Position numbers and translations under genes: made by a program
Part shown: piece by piece, positions 1-7,355 of the stretch
How the letters are laid out: each line of letters opens with the position of its first letter
Position numbering within the stretch: the first letter of the stretch is position 1
The notes under the pieces: model-generated
Database searches by the model: none
The model's input: only the letters and a program-made list of their open reading frames with translations
Told to the model about the DNA's origin: nothing
Assembly: GCA_937995275.1 (NCBI GenBank)
Contig: CALKKN010000043.1
Location: 1-13,723 of the forward strand
Source of the DNA: an uncultured Lysobacterales bacterium
GTDB lineage: Bacteria > Pseudomonadota > Gammaproteobacteria > Xanthomonadales > SZUA-36
Reading direction: 5' to 3'
Length of the DNA stretch: 13,723 nucleotides

Positions 1-1218
1 GTGGAACTGGGGGGAGTGCGCATCGGCGCCATGGTCTGCGAGGATGCCTGGGAGCCCGGGCCCGCGCTGCAGGCCCGCGAGGCCGGCGCCGACCTGCTGC
101 TGGTGGCCAATGCCTCGCCGTACCGCGACGACAAGTTGGCGGTCCGGAACGGGGCGCTGCGGGCCCGCCATCGGGAGAATGGCCTGCCGGTCGTCTACTG
201 CAACCTGACCGGCGGCCAGGACGAACTGGTTTTCGACGGTCGCAGCATGCTGATGGACGCAGCCGGCCGCATCGGCCCGCCGGGCCCGTTGTGCGAGGAG
301 GCTCTGCTGCTGGCGGATTTCGACCCCGCCGCGGACAGCCTGACCGCCCGCGACTGGCCGCCGCCGCCGGTGGAACCGCTGCCCGAGATCTACCGGGTAC
401 TGACCATCGGTTTGCGGGATTACGTGCGCAAGAACGGCTTCAGCGACGTGGTATTCGGCCTGTCCGGCGGCATCGACTCCAGCCTGCTGCTGGCGCTTGC
501 GTGCGATGCCCTGGGGCCCGAACGGGTGCACACCGTAATGATGCCGTCGCGGCACACCTCCGGGCTGAGCATCGAACTGGCGCAGGAGCAGGCCGTGAAC
601 CTGGGAGTCGACCACCGGTGCATCTCGATCGAACCTGCCTATGAGGCGCTGCTGACCCTGCTCGGACCCTCCTTCGAAGGGCGCCCGGCCGACGTAACCG
701 AGGAAAACATGCAGGCGCGCGTACGCGGCAATATCGTCATGGCCCTGTCCAACAAGTTTGGCTGGCTGCCGCTGGCGACCAGCAACAAGAGCGAGGCGGC
801 CGTCGGCTACTGCACCATTTACGGAGACATGTGCGGGGGATTCGCCCCGTTGCTGGACTGCAGCAAGATGAGGGTGTATGCACTGGCGGAATATCGTAAC
901 AGCGTGTCGACGGCGATCCCGGAGGCAGTCATTGCCCGGCCGCCTTCCGCCGAACTGCGTCCGGACCAGGCCGACCAGGATTCACTGCCCCCCTACGAAC
1001 TGCTCGACCAGGTGCTCGAGCGTTACGTCGAGCAGGATTGGTCGGTGGCGCGGATCATCGCTGACGGATTCGACGCGGAAACGGTGCACCGGGTGGCGCG
1101 GCTGGTATTGCTGAACGAGTACAAGCGCCGCCAGGCGCCGCCCTGTATTCGGATCACGCACCGCGCTTTCGGCCGCGACCGCCGCTACCCCATCACGTCA
1201 GGCTGGCGCGACGCGTAA
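1..1218 (+). CDS. nadE: Glutamine-dependent NAD+ synthetase, C-terminal part (5' end outside window)
   Basis: This enzyme makes NAD+ from nicotinic acid adenine dinucleotide, ATP and glutamine, the last step of NAD synthesis in the cytoplasm. The visible 405 residues start inside the N-terminal glutaminase (nitrilase-fold) domain. The nucleophile cysteine is C13 in MVCEDAW; the Glu and Lys of the Glu-Lys-Cys triad would lie upstream of the window. The synthetase domain follows, with the ATP-pyrophosphatase loop SGGIDSS at 155-161, TSNKSE at 260-265 and YGDM at 274-277. Two-domain bacterial NadE proteins are usually about 540 residues, so roughly 140 residues are missing to the left. The GTG at base 1 is only the first codon in the window, not a start. 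The gene converges on bamD across a 73-nt gap. The family assignment is very secure; the single-domain ammonia-dependent NadE is excluded by the glutaminase part. Confidence 0.96.
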   Translation: MELGGVRIGAMVCEDAWEPGPALQAREAGADLLLVANASPYRDDKLAVRNGALRARHRENGLPVVYCNLTGGQDELVFDGRSMLMDAAGRIGPPGPLCEEALLLADFDPAADSLTARDWPPPPVEPLPEIYRVLTIGLRDYVRKNGFSDVVFGLSGGIDSSLLLALACDALGPERVHTVMMPSRHTSGLSIELAQEQAVNLGVDHRCISIEPAYEALLTLLGPSFEGRPADVTEENMQARVRGNIVMALSNKFGWLPLATSNKSEAAVGYCTIYGDMCGGFAPLLDCSKMRVYALAEYRNSVSTAIPEAVIARPPSAELRPDQADQDSLPPYELLDQVLERYVEQDWSVARIIADGFDAETVHRVARLVLLNEYKRRQAPPCIRITHRAFGRDRRYPITSGWRDA

Positions 1219-1241
1219 CCCCGCAGTAACCGGAAATCCGA

Positions 1242-1269
1242 TGTAGGAGCGGCTTTAGCCGCTCCTACA
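1242..1269. repeat. REP-like perfect palindrome between convergent nadE and bamD
   Basis: Arms TGTAGGAGCGGCT (1242-1254) and AGCCGCTCCTACA (1257-1269) are perfectly complementary around a 2-nt TT loop. The stem can be continued outward by GAAATC (1233-1238) pairing with GATTTC (1270-1275), with a 3-nt bulge on the left. Neither side has a T-run, so a classical intrinsic terminator is less likely than a REP element. Sequences beginning GTAGGAGCGGC are familiar as REP elements in Pseudomonas and Xanthomonadales (recalled knowledge). Between two convergent 3' ends it could still block read-through or protect mRNA ends in both directions. Only one copy is present in this window. Confidence 0.75.
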
Positions 1270-1291
1270 GATTTCTGTGATGCGAAACTCT

Positions 1292-2152
1292 TCAGTCGAA
1301 GGGCCACAGCCGGTCGGCCCAGCTGCGCTTTTTCTTTCTGCCCTGAACGTAGTAGTTGTCCGGGAAATTGAGCTCCAGCACCACCATGGAACTGTCGGCC
1401 AGCACCGGCAGGTCCAACTCGGTGTATGCCTTGTGGAGCACGATCAGCGCTTCCGGGGTCATCGGCGTTTCCGGGTAGACCTCCAGCGCGTAACGCGCGC
1501 GGTTCGCGGCGGCGATATATGCCTTCCTGCCCAGGTAATACTCCGCGACGATCATTTCATAGGCGGCCAGGCTGTTGCGCAGGAACACCATTCGTTGCCG
1601 CGCATCGGGCACATAACGACTGTCCGGAAAGCGCCGCATGAGCTCGTTGAAGTCCAGGAAGGCGTCCTGCAGCGTCGTCTGGTCGCGGTCCTGCACCCGG
1701 CCGGGCATAAGCTGTTCGAGGAACCCCACGTTCTGCTCGTAATTGACCAGGCCCTTGAGGTAGTAGGCGTAATCCACGTTGGGATGCGCCGGGTAGGTGC
1801 GGATGAAACGGTCCAGCAGCGACAACGCTTCCTCGCGCTGGCCCCGTTTGAAATAGCAGTATGCCAGGTCGAGCATGGACTGCTCGGTGTAGCGCCCGAA
1901 CGGATAGCGCGTCTGCAGAGCCTTGTAGGATGCGATTGCCGACTCCCAGGAGCCTTTGTCCAGCGACCGCTTGCCGCGCTCGTAGAGTTGGTCCGCGCTG
2001 CTGTCGCGGTCCACGTCGCGGTCCTTGCGGCAGCCGCTGACACCCATCGTGGCGACCAGCACGATGCTGAGCAGCGCCAGTAGGCCGACCCGGGGCCAGC
2101 GGGCACCCTTGACGCGGCGCGAGCCGGAGCGGAAACGGTGAAGAGGTTGCAT
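1292..2152 (-). CDS. bamD: Outer membrane assembly lipoprotein BamD
   Basis: BamD is the essential lipoprotein of the BAM complex that, with BamA, inserts beta-barrel proteins into the outer membrane; it faces the periplasm. The 286-residue product has a basic N-terminus, a hydrophobic stretch at about 22-37 and a lipobox VSGC with the lipidated Cys at 41. TPR-type helical repeats follow, including SADQLYERGKRSLDKG (52-67), RYPFGRYTEQSMLDLAYCY (82-100) and FPDSRYVPDARQRM (175-188). The end, LNFPDNYY near 261-268, is typical of BamD. E. coli BamD is 245 residues; the excess here comes mainly from a long n-region before the signal core. ATG 2152 is the only usable start near the signal peptide, since nearby Val codons are GTC. 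The reading frame stays open far upstream, but that part is antisense to rluD. The divergent position next to rluD-pgeF matches E. coli. Confidence 0.95.
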   Translation of the reverse strand: MQPLHRFRSGSRRVKGARWPRVGLLALLSIVLVATMGVSGCRKDRDVDRDSSADQLYERGKRSLDKGSWESAIASYKALQTRYPFGRYTEQSMLDLAYCYFKRGQREEALSLLDRFIRTYPAHPNVDYAYYLKGLVNYEQNVGFLEQLMPGRVQDRDQTTLQDAFLDFNELMRRFPDSRYVPDARQRMVFLRNSLAAYEMIVAEYYLGRKAYIAAANRARYALEVYPETPMTPEALIVLHKAYTELDLPVLADSSMVVLELNFPDNYYVQGRKKKRSWADRLWPFD

Positions 2153-2196
2153 TGCCAAAATCGGGTAAACGCAGGAGTCGGAAGGAACAAAGCGGA

Positions 2197-2225
2197 ATGA
2201 TAACGGAATACGCCGGGCAAAAGAA
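2197..2225 (-). promoter_or_regulatory. Candidate bamD promoter
   Basis: Read on the minus strand, TATCAT (2202-2197) matches the sigma-70 -10 box at five of six positions. A 17-nt spacer precedes TTCTTT (2225-2220), a poor -35 box. Transcription would begin near 2190, giving a leader of roughly 38 nt before the bamD ATG. No strong Shine-Dalgarno sequence is visible just before that ATG. This rests on motif and position alone. Confidence 0.25.
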
Positions 2226-2263
2226 GGGAAGCGGGGGACGCGAGCGGGCCTGGTGCCCTCTTG

Positions 2264-2272
2264 TGCGAGAAT
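2264..2272 (+). promoter_or_regulatory. Candidate extended -10 promoter for rluD-pgeF
   Basis: TGCGAGAAT has the TGn extension followed by GAGAAT, which matches TATAAT at four of six positions; no good -35 box lies 17 nt upstream. Initiation about 7 nt downstream (near 2279) would leave a leader of about 30 nt before ATG 2309. It would also place the earlier in-frame TTG 2261 outside the transcript and ATG 2282 almost at its 5' end, which favours the 2309 start. Confidence 0.3.
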
Positions 2273-2290
2273 GACAACCGGATGAAGGTC

Positions 2291-2295
2291 AGGAG
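2291..2295 (+). promoter_or_regulatory. Ribosome binding site supporting rluD start at 2309
   Basis: AGGAG is a strong Shine-Dalgarno core. It ends 13 nt before ATG 2309 and 10 nt before GTG 2306, which are adjacent codons in the same frame. It lies downstream of the alternative starts at 2261 and 2282, so it cannot serve them. Confidence 0.45.
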
Positions 2296-2308
2296 TCGGT
2301 TCGCGGTG

Positions 2309-3265
2309 ATGGCGGACGAAGGGCATATCAGGCACAAGGCGACAATCCGGGCGGAGCAGGCGGGCATGCGCCTGGACCAGGCCGCCGCGGAGCTGTTCGG
2401 CGACTATTCCCGTGCCCGGCTGCAGAAGTGGATACGCAGCGGCGCGCTCCGGGTGGACGGCCAGATGCGGAAAACGACCCACCGGGTCAGTGGCGGTGAA
2501 TCGCTGGCGCTCGAGGCCGAACCCCACATCCGCGAGGACGTGCAGCCCCAGGACATCGACCTCGATATCGTGTTCGTCGATGACGACATTGTCGTGCTGG
2601 ACAAGCCTGCGGGCCTGGTGGTCCACCCCGCGGCCGGCAATCCGGACGGCACGCTGCAGAATGCCCTGTTGCACTACGACCCCCGTCTGGCGGCCCTGCC
2701 GCGCGCCGGAATCGTCCAGCGCCTCGACAAGGACACCAGCGGCATCATGGTCGTGGCCCACAGCGAACGCGCCCATGCGAGCCTGGTCAGGCAACTGCAG
2801 GCCCGTGAAATGAGCCGTGTTTACCGGGCTGTCGCCCTCGGTGAATTGACCTCCGGCGGCACGGTCGACGCGCCCATCGGCAGGCACCCCGCGGACCGCA
2901 AACGCATGGCTGTTGTGGCGTCGGGCCGGAGAGCCGTCAGCCACTTCCGGATTCTCGAGCGCTTTCCCGGTGTTTCCTACGTGGAGGTTTCGCTTGAAAC
3001 CGGACGCACTCACCAGATACGGGTGCACATGGCCCACCTTGGCCATCCCCTCGTGGGCGACCCGGTCTACGGCCGCTCGACCCGCCGCCGGCGCGGCATG
3101 CCGGACGCGGTGTTCGAACTGCTGCGGCCGTTCCCGCGCCAGGCCCTTCACGCCGTGCGCATCGAGCTGGTGCATCCGGGCAGTGGTGAGACCGTCGCGT
3201 TTACCGCGCCCCTGGCGGCGGACTTCGAAAACCTGTTGGCGGCACTGCGGCAGGTCGCGTCGTGA
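2309..3265 (+). CDS. rluD: 23S rRNA pseudouridine synthase RluD
   Basis: RluD isomerises uridines 1911, 1915 and 1917 in helix 69 of 23S rRNA (E. coli numbering), acting late in 50S assembly. The 318-residue product has an N-terminal S4 RNA-binding domain (about 18-75, starting MRLDQAAAELF). The catalytic domain contains NKP-like VVLDKPAGLVVHPAAGNPDG (95-114), the catalytic-loop RLDKDTSG (138-145, catalytic Asp140 aligning with E. coli Asp139) and the later GRTHQIRVHMAHLGHPLVGD signature. The start at 2309 places the RLDQ motif two residues from its position in E. coli RluD and has AGGAG upstream; the frame could start as early as TTG 2261. The residue before RLD is Gln137, where the family usually has His. 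The stop overlaps the pgeF start. The RluD identity over RluA/RluC rests on the S4 domain and synteny. Confidence 0.94.
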   Translation: MADEGHIRHKATIRAEQAGMRLDQAAAELFGDYSRARLQKWIRSGALRVDGQMRKTTHRVSGGESLALEAEPHIREDVQPQDIDLDIVFVDDDIVVLDKPAGLVVHPAAGNPDGTLQNALLHYDPRLAALPRAGIVQRLDKDTSGIMVVAHSERAHASLVRQLQAREMSRVYRAVALGELTSGGTVDAPIGRHPADRKRMAVVASGRRAVSHFRILERFPGVSYVEVSLETGRTHQIRVHMAHLGHPLVGDPVYGRSTRRRRGMPDAVFELLRPFPRQALHAVRIELVHPGSGETVAFTAPLAADFENLLAALRQVAS

Positions 3266-3993
3266 ACCGCGACTGGCTGCAGCCCGACTGGCCGGCGCCG
3301 GGCCGGGTCCGGGCGCTTTGCACCACGCGGTCCGGCGGGGTCAGCCCCGGCCCGTGGGCGAGCCTGAACCTTGGTGCACACTGCGGGGACGAACCGGCCA
3401 ATGTGCGCCGGAATCGATCGCTGCTGAATCGGCACCTGCCCGCAAGGCCGCTGTGGCTGCGGCAGGTGCATGGTGTTGCCGTGGTCCGGCATGAGGGTGG
3501 CGCGCCGGAGCCGCCCGAAGCGGACGCGGCCGTGGCCTTCGAGGGGGGGCGGGTCTGTGCGGTGCTGACCGCTGATTGCCTGCCGGTGTTCCTGTGCGAC
3601 TGCACCGGCAGCCGGGTCGCGGTGGTGCATGCCGGTTGGCGAGGGCTGGCGACCGGCGTGCTAGGGGCCGCCGTCGGGGCGCTGGGTGGCGCCCCGCGGG
3701 ATTTGCTGGCCTGGCTGGGGCCGGCGATCGGCCCTGGCGCATACGAGGTGGGCAACGACGTCGTGACGGGATTCGCGGCGCAACCCGGCCCCGATCATTC
3801 GGCGGCCTTCGCACCCAGTGGCGACCGCTGGCTGCTCGATCTGTACGAGGCGGCCCGCCTGCAGCTGGCCCATGCAGGCGTCCGGTCGGTTTACGGGGGC
3901 GGGTTGTGCACCTACAGCGACCCCCAGCGCTTCTACTCCTACCGGCGGGACGGCGTGACCGGCAGGATGGCCAGTTTGATCTGGCTGGAGTGA
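3262..3993 (+). CDS. pgeF: Peptidoglycan editing factor PgeF (YfiH / polyphenol oxidase laccase-domain family)
   Basis: This family, formerly annotated as laccase or multicopper polyphenol oxidase, includes E. coli YfiH. YfiH removes wrong cytoplasmic cell-wall precursors carrying L-Ser in place of L-Ala; purine-nucleoside phosphorylase or adenosine deaminase activity has been reported for relatives. The 243-residue product has the same length as E. coli YfiH. It shows the metal-site motifs QVHG with His70, TADCLP with Cys106 and VVHAGWRG with His123. Also present are the N-terminal TTRSGGVS and SLNLGAHCGD blocks, the LAWLGPAIGP block and the C-terminal FYSYRRDG...TGRMASLIWLE. Translation starts at a GTG overlapping the rluD stop (GTGA), a classic sign of coupling in a two-gene operon. 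Only 6 nt separate its stop from that of the convergent cytochrome gene. Confidence 0.95.
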   Translation: MNRDWLQPDWPAPGRVRALCTTRSGGVSPGPWASLNLGAHCGDEPANVRRNRSLLNRHLPARPLWLRQVHGVAVVRHEGGAPEPPEADAAVAFEGGRVCAVLTADCLPVFLCDCTGSRVAVVHAGWRGLATGVLGAAVGALGGAPRDLLAWLGPAIGPGAYEVGNDVVTGFAAQPGPDHSAAFAPSGDRWLLDLYEAARLQLAHAGVRSVYGGGLCTYSDPQRFYSYRRDGVTGRMASLIWLE

Positions 3994-3999
3994 CGTTGC

Positions 4000-6204
4000 C
4001 TACTGCTGCAACTGCCTGAGTTTTTCGTCCTCGCCCAGCACTTGGTAGTAACTGGCCAGCGCCATAATCAGCTCGCGGTTCCCCGGGTGGGCTTCCAGCA
4101 GCGCTTCGAGCGCGGACACGGCCCCCTGCCGGTCACCGTTTTCCCAGCGCGCGACAGCGTGCACGTAACCGTAGCGGATATCGTTCGGCGCCAGCGTTGC
4201 CGCCTGCCCGAGGTAACCGACGGCCGCGCCGAGTTCGCCCTGCCGCACCAGCAGCAGGCCCATGGCGTGCTGCGGGGCAGGATCGCCGGGCGCGACTTTC
4301 ATCGCCCGTTCCAGCAGCGGCCCGGCCTTGTTGTCCAGCCCATTGGCGCGGTACAGATCGGCCAGGTTCAGCATTGCGGGGACAAACGCCGGCGACAGCT
4401 CCAGCGCCTTGCGGTAGGCCCCCTCGGCGGCCACCGAATCGTCGTTTTCGGCGTGGAACAGGCCCAGGTTCATCTGTTCTTCGGGCAGGTCGGCATTCAG
4501 CCGCAGGGTCTGGAGGTACTCCGTCCGGAGCGCGGTCAAGGCTGCAGCGTCGGCAGCGGGCAGCACGTCCGGCCGCACGCCGGCAAGCTGGCGGGCAACC
4601 GCCGTCCGCACGGCTTTGCTGGGGTCGTTCACCAGGCCCCGGAGGATGCTGTGGCGGCGATCGGGCGGCAGCCAGTCCAGCGATTGTACGGCGGCGGCCC
4701 GGACCAGGCTGCTGTCCGACTGCAGCAGGCCGGCCACGGTCACCAGGGTTTCCTGCGCAGGGAATTCGCTGCTCGCCAGCGCCGCGCTGGCGCGTAGCAT
4801 CGCGGGCTGGCCCTCGTCGCCCGCAAGGGCCAGCAGCGAAGGCAGCGCCGTTGTGTCACCCGACCAGGCGGCCGCCAGCACCGGTGCGTGCCCGGCCCTG
4901 ATCCGGTCGCCGGCGCCCCAGCTTTCCAGCGTGTCCGCCGCCCAGTCGGCGTCCTTGTCCTGGTGGCACTGGGTGCAGGTGTTCGGGACCCCAAACCGTT
5001 GACTGAGACCGGGTTCCGGCACCCGGAAGCCGTGGCCGCGCCGGTCGTCGACCACCATGTAGGTACGGACCGGCATGTGGCAGTCGACACAGGCGGCGCC
5101 CTTGCCGCCGGCCTGGTGCCGGTGGTGTTTCGGCTGGTCGTAGACCTCGCTGACGTGGCAGCGGGTGCAGAGGGCATTGCCTTCGGCCAGCAGCCGGTTG
5201 CTGTGCGGTTCGTGGCAGTCCGTGCACACCACGCCCGCCGCGAACATTTTGCTTTGCAGGAACGAACCGTAGACGTAAACCTCGTCGAGAACCTGGCCGT
5301 CGGGGAAATACAAACCGGGTTCGACGAGGGCCAGTCGGTAAAGATCGTCGAACCGACCCCCGGCATGGTTTTCAGCCAGTTCGCTGCGGCGGGAGTGGCA
5401 GCCGGCACAGGTCTCGATCTGGGTCACCGGCCGGCGGCCATCCCGGCGGGTCCAGATCCGGGCCCCGGGCTCGGCGCCGGGTCCGAAGGCGCCCCGGTCG
5501 GCCAGGGACACCGCAAGGCCGCGGTCCGTGGACGAGCGGTCGCCATTCGCCCATGCCACGTGCTCCGAGGCAGGGCCGTGGCAGGCTTCGCAGGCGACGT
5601 TGATTTCTTCCCAGTGCGTCTGATAGCGATCCTTCGAGGGTGAGTAGTTCTTGTGCAAAGCGGTCGAGTGGCAGGCGGCGCAGCGGCCGTTCCAGTTCTG
5701 AAACGAACCGGTCCAGTGCACGAGGTCGTCGTGGCGGACGGGCCCCACGCCCCTTTCCTGGTCCTCCGGGTAGAGGTGGATCCAGCGTTGGCCGCCCTGG
5801 TCCCCGGGGCGGCTGTCCCACACGATGTTCAGGGCCTGGTAGCGGCCATCGGGAAACGGAACCAGGTATTGTTGCAACGGGTAGAAGCCGAACGTGTAGG
5901 CGATTTCGAACTCCTGCACCTCACCGTCCGCGCCGTCCGTCTCGACCAGGTAGTTGCCGTCACGGCGGAAGAAGCGGCTGGTGACCTCTCCGTACCGGAA
6001 GGTCGTATCGCCAAAATCCCCGAGCACGGTCTGCTCGGTGGCCGGCAGCATGGAGCGATAGTGATGCGACTCCCGCCAGGACTGCCAGGCCTCGTCGTGA
6101 CAGGATTTGCAGGCGGCGCTGCCGACGTACCCGGGCCCGGCTGCAAACAGCGCAGAATGCAACAGGCAGGCCAGCACCAGGGCCAGTGACAGCCACCGGG
6201 TCAT
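4000..6204 (-). CDS. Exported octahaem cytochrome c with C-terminal HEAT-like and TPR repeats
   Basis: The 734-residue product has a Sec signal peptide (R3, hydrophobic core about 5-20, likely cleavage after ALFAA at 18-22). Eight CXXCH haem-attachment motifs start at Cys 32, 175, 205, 266, 327, 346, 372 and 410. Additional histidines, including 47/48, 215, 280, 334, 360-363 and 391, could serve as distal ligands for bis-His haems. Residues about 440-545 look like HEAT-type alpha-helical repeats and about 575-730 like TPRs. Such proteins occur as multihaem cytochrome/TPR proteins related to the cytochrome c554 group; their substrates are mostly unknown. It therefore probably works in the periplasm as an electron carrier or reductase docked to partners by its repeats, which is inference. 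ATG 6204 begins the signal peptide; an earlier in-frame start at 6264 would overlap the upstream gene and bury the signal. It lies 31 nt downstream of the threonine aldolase on the same strand. Confidence 0.88.
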   Translation of the reverse strand: MTRWLSLALVLACLLHSALFAAGPGYVGSAACKSCHDEAWQSWRESHHYRSMLPATEQTVLGDFGDTTFRYGEVTSRFFRRDGNYLVETDGADGEVQEFEIAYTFGFYPLQQYLVPFPDGRYQALNIVWDSRPGDQGGQRWIHLYPEDQERGVGPVRHDDLVHWTGSFQNWNGRCAACHSTALHKNYSPSKDRYQTHWEEINVACEACHGPASEHVAWANGDRSSTDRGLAVSLADRGAFGPGAEPGARIWTRRDGRRPVTQIETCAGCHSRRSELAENHAGGRFDDLYRLALVEPGLYFPDGQVLDEVYVYGSFLQSKMFAAGVVCTDCHEPHSNRLLAEGNALCTRCHVSEVYDQPKHHRHQAGGKGAACVDCHMPVRTYMVVDDRRGHGFRVPEPGLSQRFGVPNTCTQCHQDKDADWAADTLESWGAGDRIRAGHAPVLAAAWSGDTTALPSLLALAGDEGQPAMLRASAALASSEFPAQETLVTVAGLLQSDSSLVRAAAVQSLDWLPPDRRHSILRGLVNDPSKAVRTAVARQLAGVRPDVLPAADAAALTALRTEYLQTLRLNADLPEEQMNLGLFHAENDDSVAAEGAYRKALELSPAFVPAMLNLADLYRANGLDNKAGPLLERAMKVAPGDPAPQHAMGLLLVRQGELGAAVGYLGQAATLAPNDIRYGYVHAVARWENGDRQGAVSALEALLEAHPGNRELIMALASYYQVLGEDEKLRQLQQ

Positions 6205-6235
6205 CGCGCGGCCTGTTGCCGGTCTGGCGTCGATG

Positions 6236-7279
6236 CTATCCAGCCCCCGCCTCGGCGAAGGCATTGCACAGGGCCTCGGTCTCGGCGGGCGTGGTGCAGT
6301 GGGAAAACACGAACCGGGCGAGATCGTCGCGCCCCGGCCAAGTGAGGAACTGGATGCCGGCCGCCTCCAGCCGCCGAAAACCTGCCGGCGACCAGCGGAC
6401 GAAAACCTCGTTGGCCTCGACCGTGTACGTCAGGCTGGCCTCCGGGTGCCGATCCACGGCCTGCGCAAATCGGGTGGCCTGGGCGTTGGCGTGGCCGGCC
6501 ATGTCCAGCCAGAGATCCTGCTCCAGGTAAGCCAGCAGCTGCGCGGATACGTAGCGCATTTTGCTCAGCAGGTGTCCGGATCGTTTGCGCAGGCGCTCGG
6601 CGGTGTCTGCGGCGACGCGGTCATCGAAAATCAGCAGGGCCTCCGCCGCCAGGCAGCCGTTCTTGCTGGCGCCGAAGGACAGCAACTGCACGCCAGCCCT
6701 CCAGGTGATATCGGCGGGGTGGCAGCCGAGGGCCGCCACGGCATTGCCGAAACGCGCGCCGTCCATGTGCCTGACCATGCCCGGTTCTTCCGCTGCCGCG
6801 GCGATCGCGGCGATTTCGTCGGGCCGGTAGACCGTGCCGGATTCCGTACTCTGGGTCAGGCTGACCGCGGCGGGCTGGTAGCTGTGGATGCCGTGGCCGG
6901 CCGTCGCCCGAACGGCGACGCCCAGGTCGTCCGCCGTGAACTTGCCGTCCGGCCCGTCGATCGGCACCAGGCGCAGCCCATTGCCGAAAAACTCCGGCGC
7001 GCCGCTCTCGTCGTTGAGGATGTGGGCGTTGCGATGGCAGAAGACGGACCCCCAGGGCGGCGTCACGGTTGCCAGGGCAATGCTGTTGGCGACCGTTCCG
7101 GTGCTGACCGGAAGCACCGTGGTGCGGGTTTCGAACAACGCCGAAAACGCCGAGTCGAGCCGCTCGGACCATTGGTCCTCCGCGTACGCCCAGGCGCAGC
7201 CTTCGTTGGCCCTCTGCAGGGCCGCCATGATGGCCGGAGCCGCGGGCGATTCGTTGTCGCTTCTGAAGTTCAGTTCCAT
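6236..7279 (-). CDS. ltaE: Low-specificity L-threonine aldolase (PLP enzyme)
   Basis: The enzyme cleaves L-threonine and L-allo-threonine to glycine and acetaldehyde in the cytoplasm, and may act on other beta-hydroxy amino acids. The 347-residue product fits the beta-eliminating lyase / aldolase fold. FRSDN is at 5-9, STGTVANSIAL at 59-69, HxxNDESGAPEFF at 86-98, TQSTESGTVYRP at 142-153 and HMDGARFGNA at 171-180. The Schiff-base lysine is Lys206 in SFGASKNG. The blocks resemble the Pseudomonas-type low-specificity enzyme more than E. coli LtaE. ATG 7279 gives the family N-terminus; 42 further in-frame codons upstream run into the hrpA coding region. No purine-rich Shine-Dalgarno precedes the ATG, and a TATAAT box sits only 7 nt upstream of it. 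The downstream cytochrome may share its transcript. Confidence 0.92.
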   Translation of the reverse strand: MELNFRSDNESPAAPAIMAALQRANEGCAWAYAEDQWSERLDSAFSALFETRTTVLPVSTGTVANSIALATVTPPWGSVFCHRNAHILNDESGAPEFFGNGLRLVPIDGPDGKFTADDLGVAVRATAGHGIHSYQPAAVSLTQSTESGTVYRPDEIAAIAAAAEEPGMVRHMDGARFGNAVAALGCHPADITWRAGVQLLSFGASKNGCLAAEALLIFDDRVAADTAERLRKRSGHLLSKMRYVSAQLLAYLEQDLWLDMAGHANAQATRFAQAVDRHPEASLTYTVEANEVFVRWSPAGFRRLEAAGIQFLTWPGRDDLARFVFSHCTTPAETEALCNAFAEAGAG

Positions 7280-7286
7280 GGCGCAG

Positions 7287-7315
7287 ATTATAGAGGGCGG
7301 CGGAGGGCGCGTCTC
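7287..7315 (-). promoter_or_regulatory. Candidate ltaE promoter giving a leaderless transcript
   Basis: On the minus strand a perfect TATAAT (7292-7287) is separated by 17 nt from GAGACG (7315-7310), which shares the central GAC of the -35 consensus. Initiation 7-8 nt downstream would fall at 7280-7279, on or next to the A of the ltaE start codon. The absence of a Shine-Dalgarno sequence fits a leaderless mRNA. A perfect hexamer in such GC-rich DNA is unlikely to be accidental, but transcription has not been shown. Confidence 0.5.
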
Positions 7316-7328
7316 GCTTCCCCGTCGC

Positions 7329-7347
7329 ATCCTGTATGCAGGATAAT
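7329..7347 (+). promoter_or_regulatory. Candidate hrpA -10 box overlapped by a 6-bp dyad
   Basis: GATAAT (7342-7347) matches the -10 consensus at five of six positions and ends 8 nt before the hrpA GTG. A perfect dyad ATCCTG-tatg-CAGGAT (7329-7344) covers its first half. No convincing -35 box is seen around 7319-7324. AGGA at 7340-7343 could instead be a Shine-Dalgarno 12 nt from the GTG, in which case the real promoter lies further upstream. The dyad could be an operator or chance; nothing in the sequence names a regulator. Confidence 0.35.
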
Positions 7348-7355
7348 GGCGGGCC

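Noticed and set aside
1233..1275. Rho-independent terminator for nadE or bamD
   Set aside because: The stem is strong but no T-run follows on either strand, so it is described as a REP-like repeat instead.
2153..3175. N-terminal extension of the bamD frame through rluD
   Set aside because: The frame is open but runs antisense to rluD, and the lipoprotein signal peptide begins at 2152.
3994..3999. Terminator between convergent pgeF and the cytochrome gene
   Set aside because: Only 6 nt separate the two stop codons, and no hairpin with a T-tract was found there.
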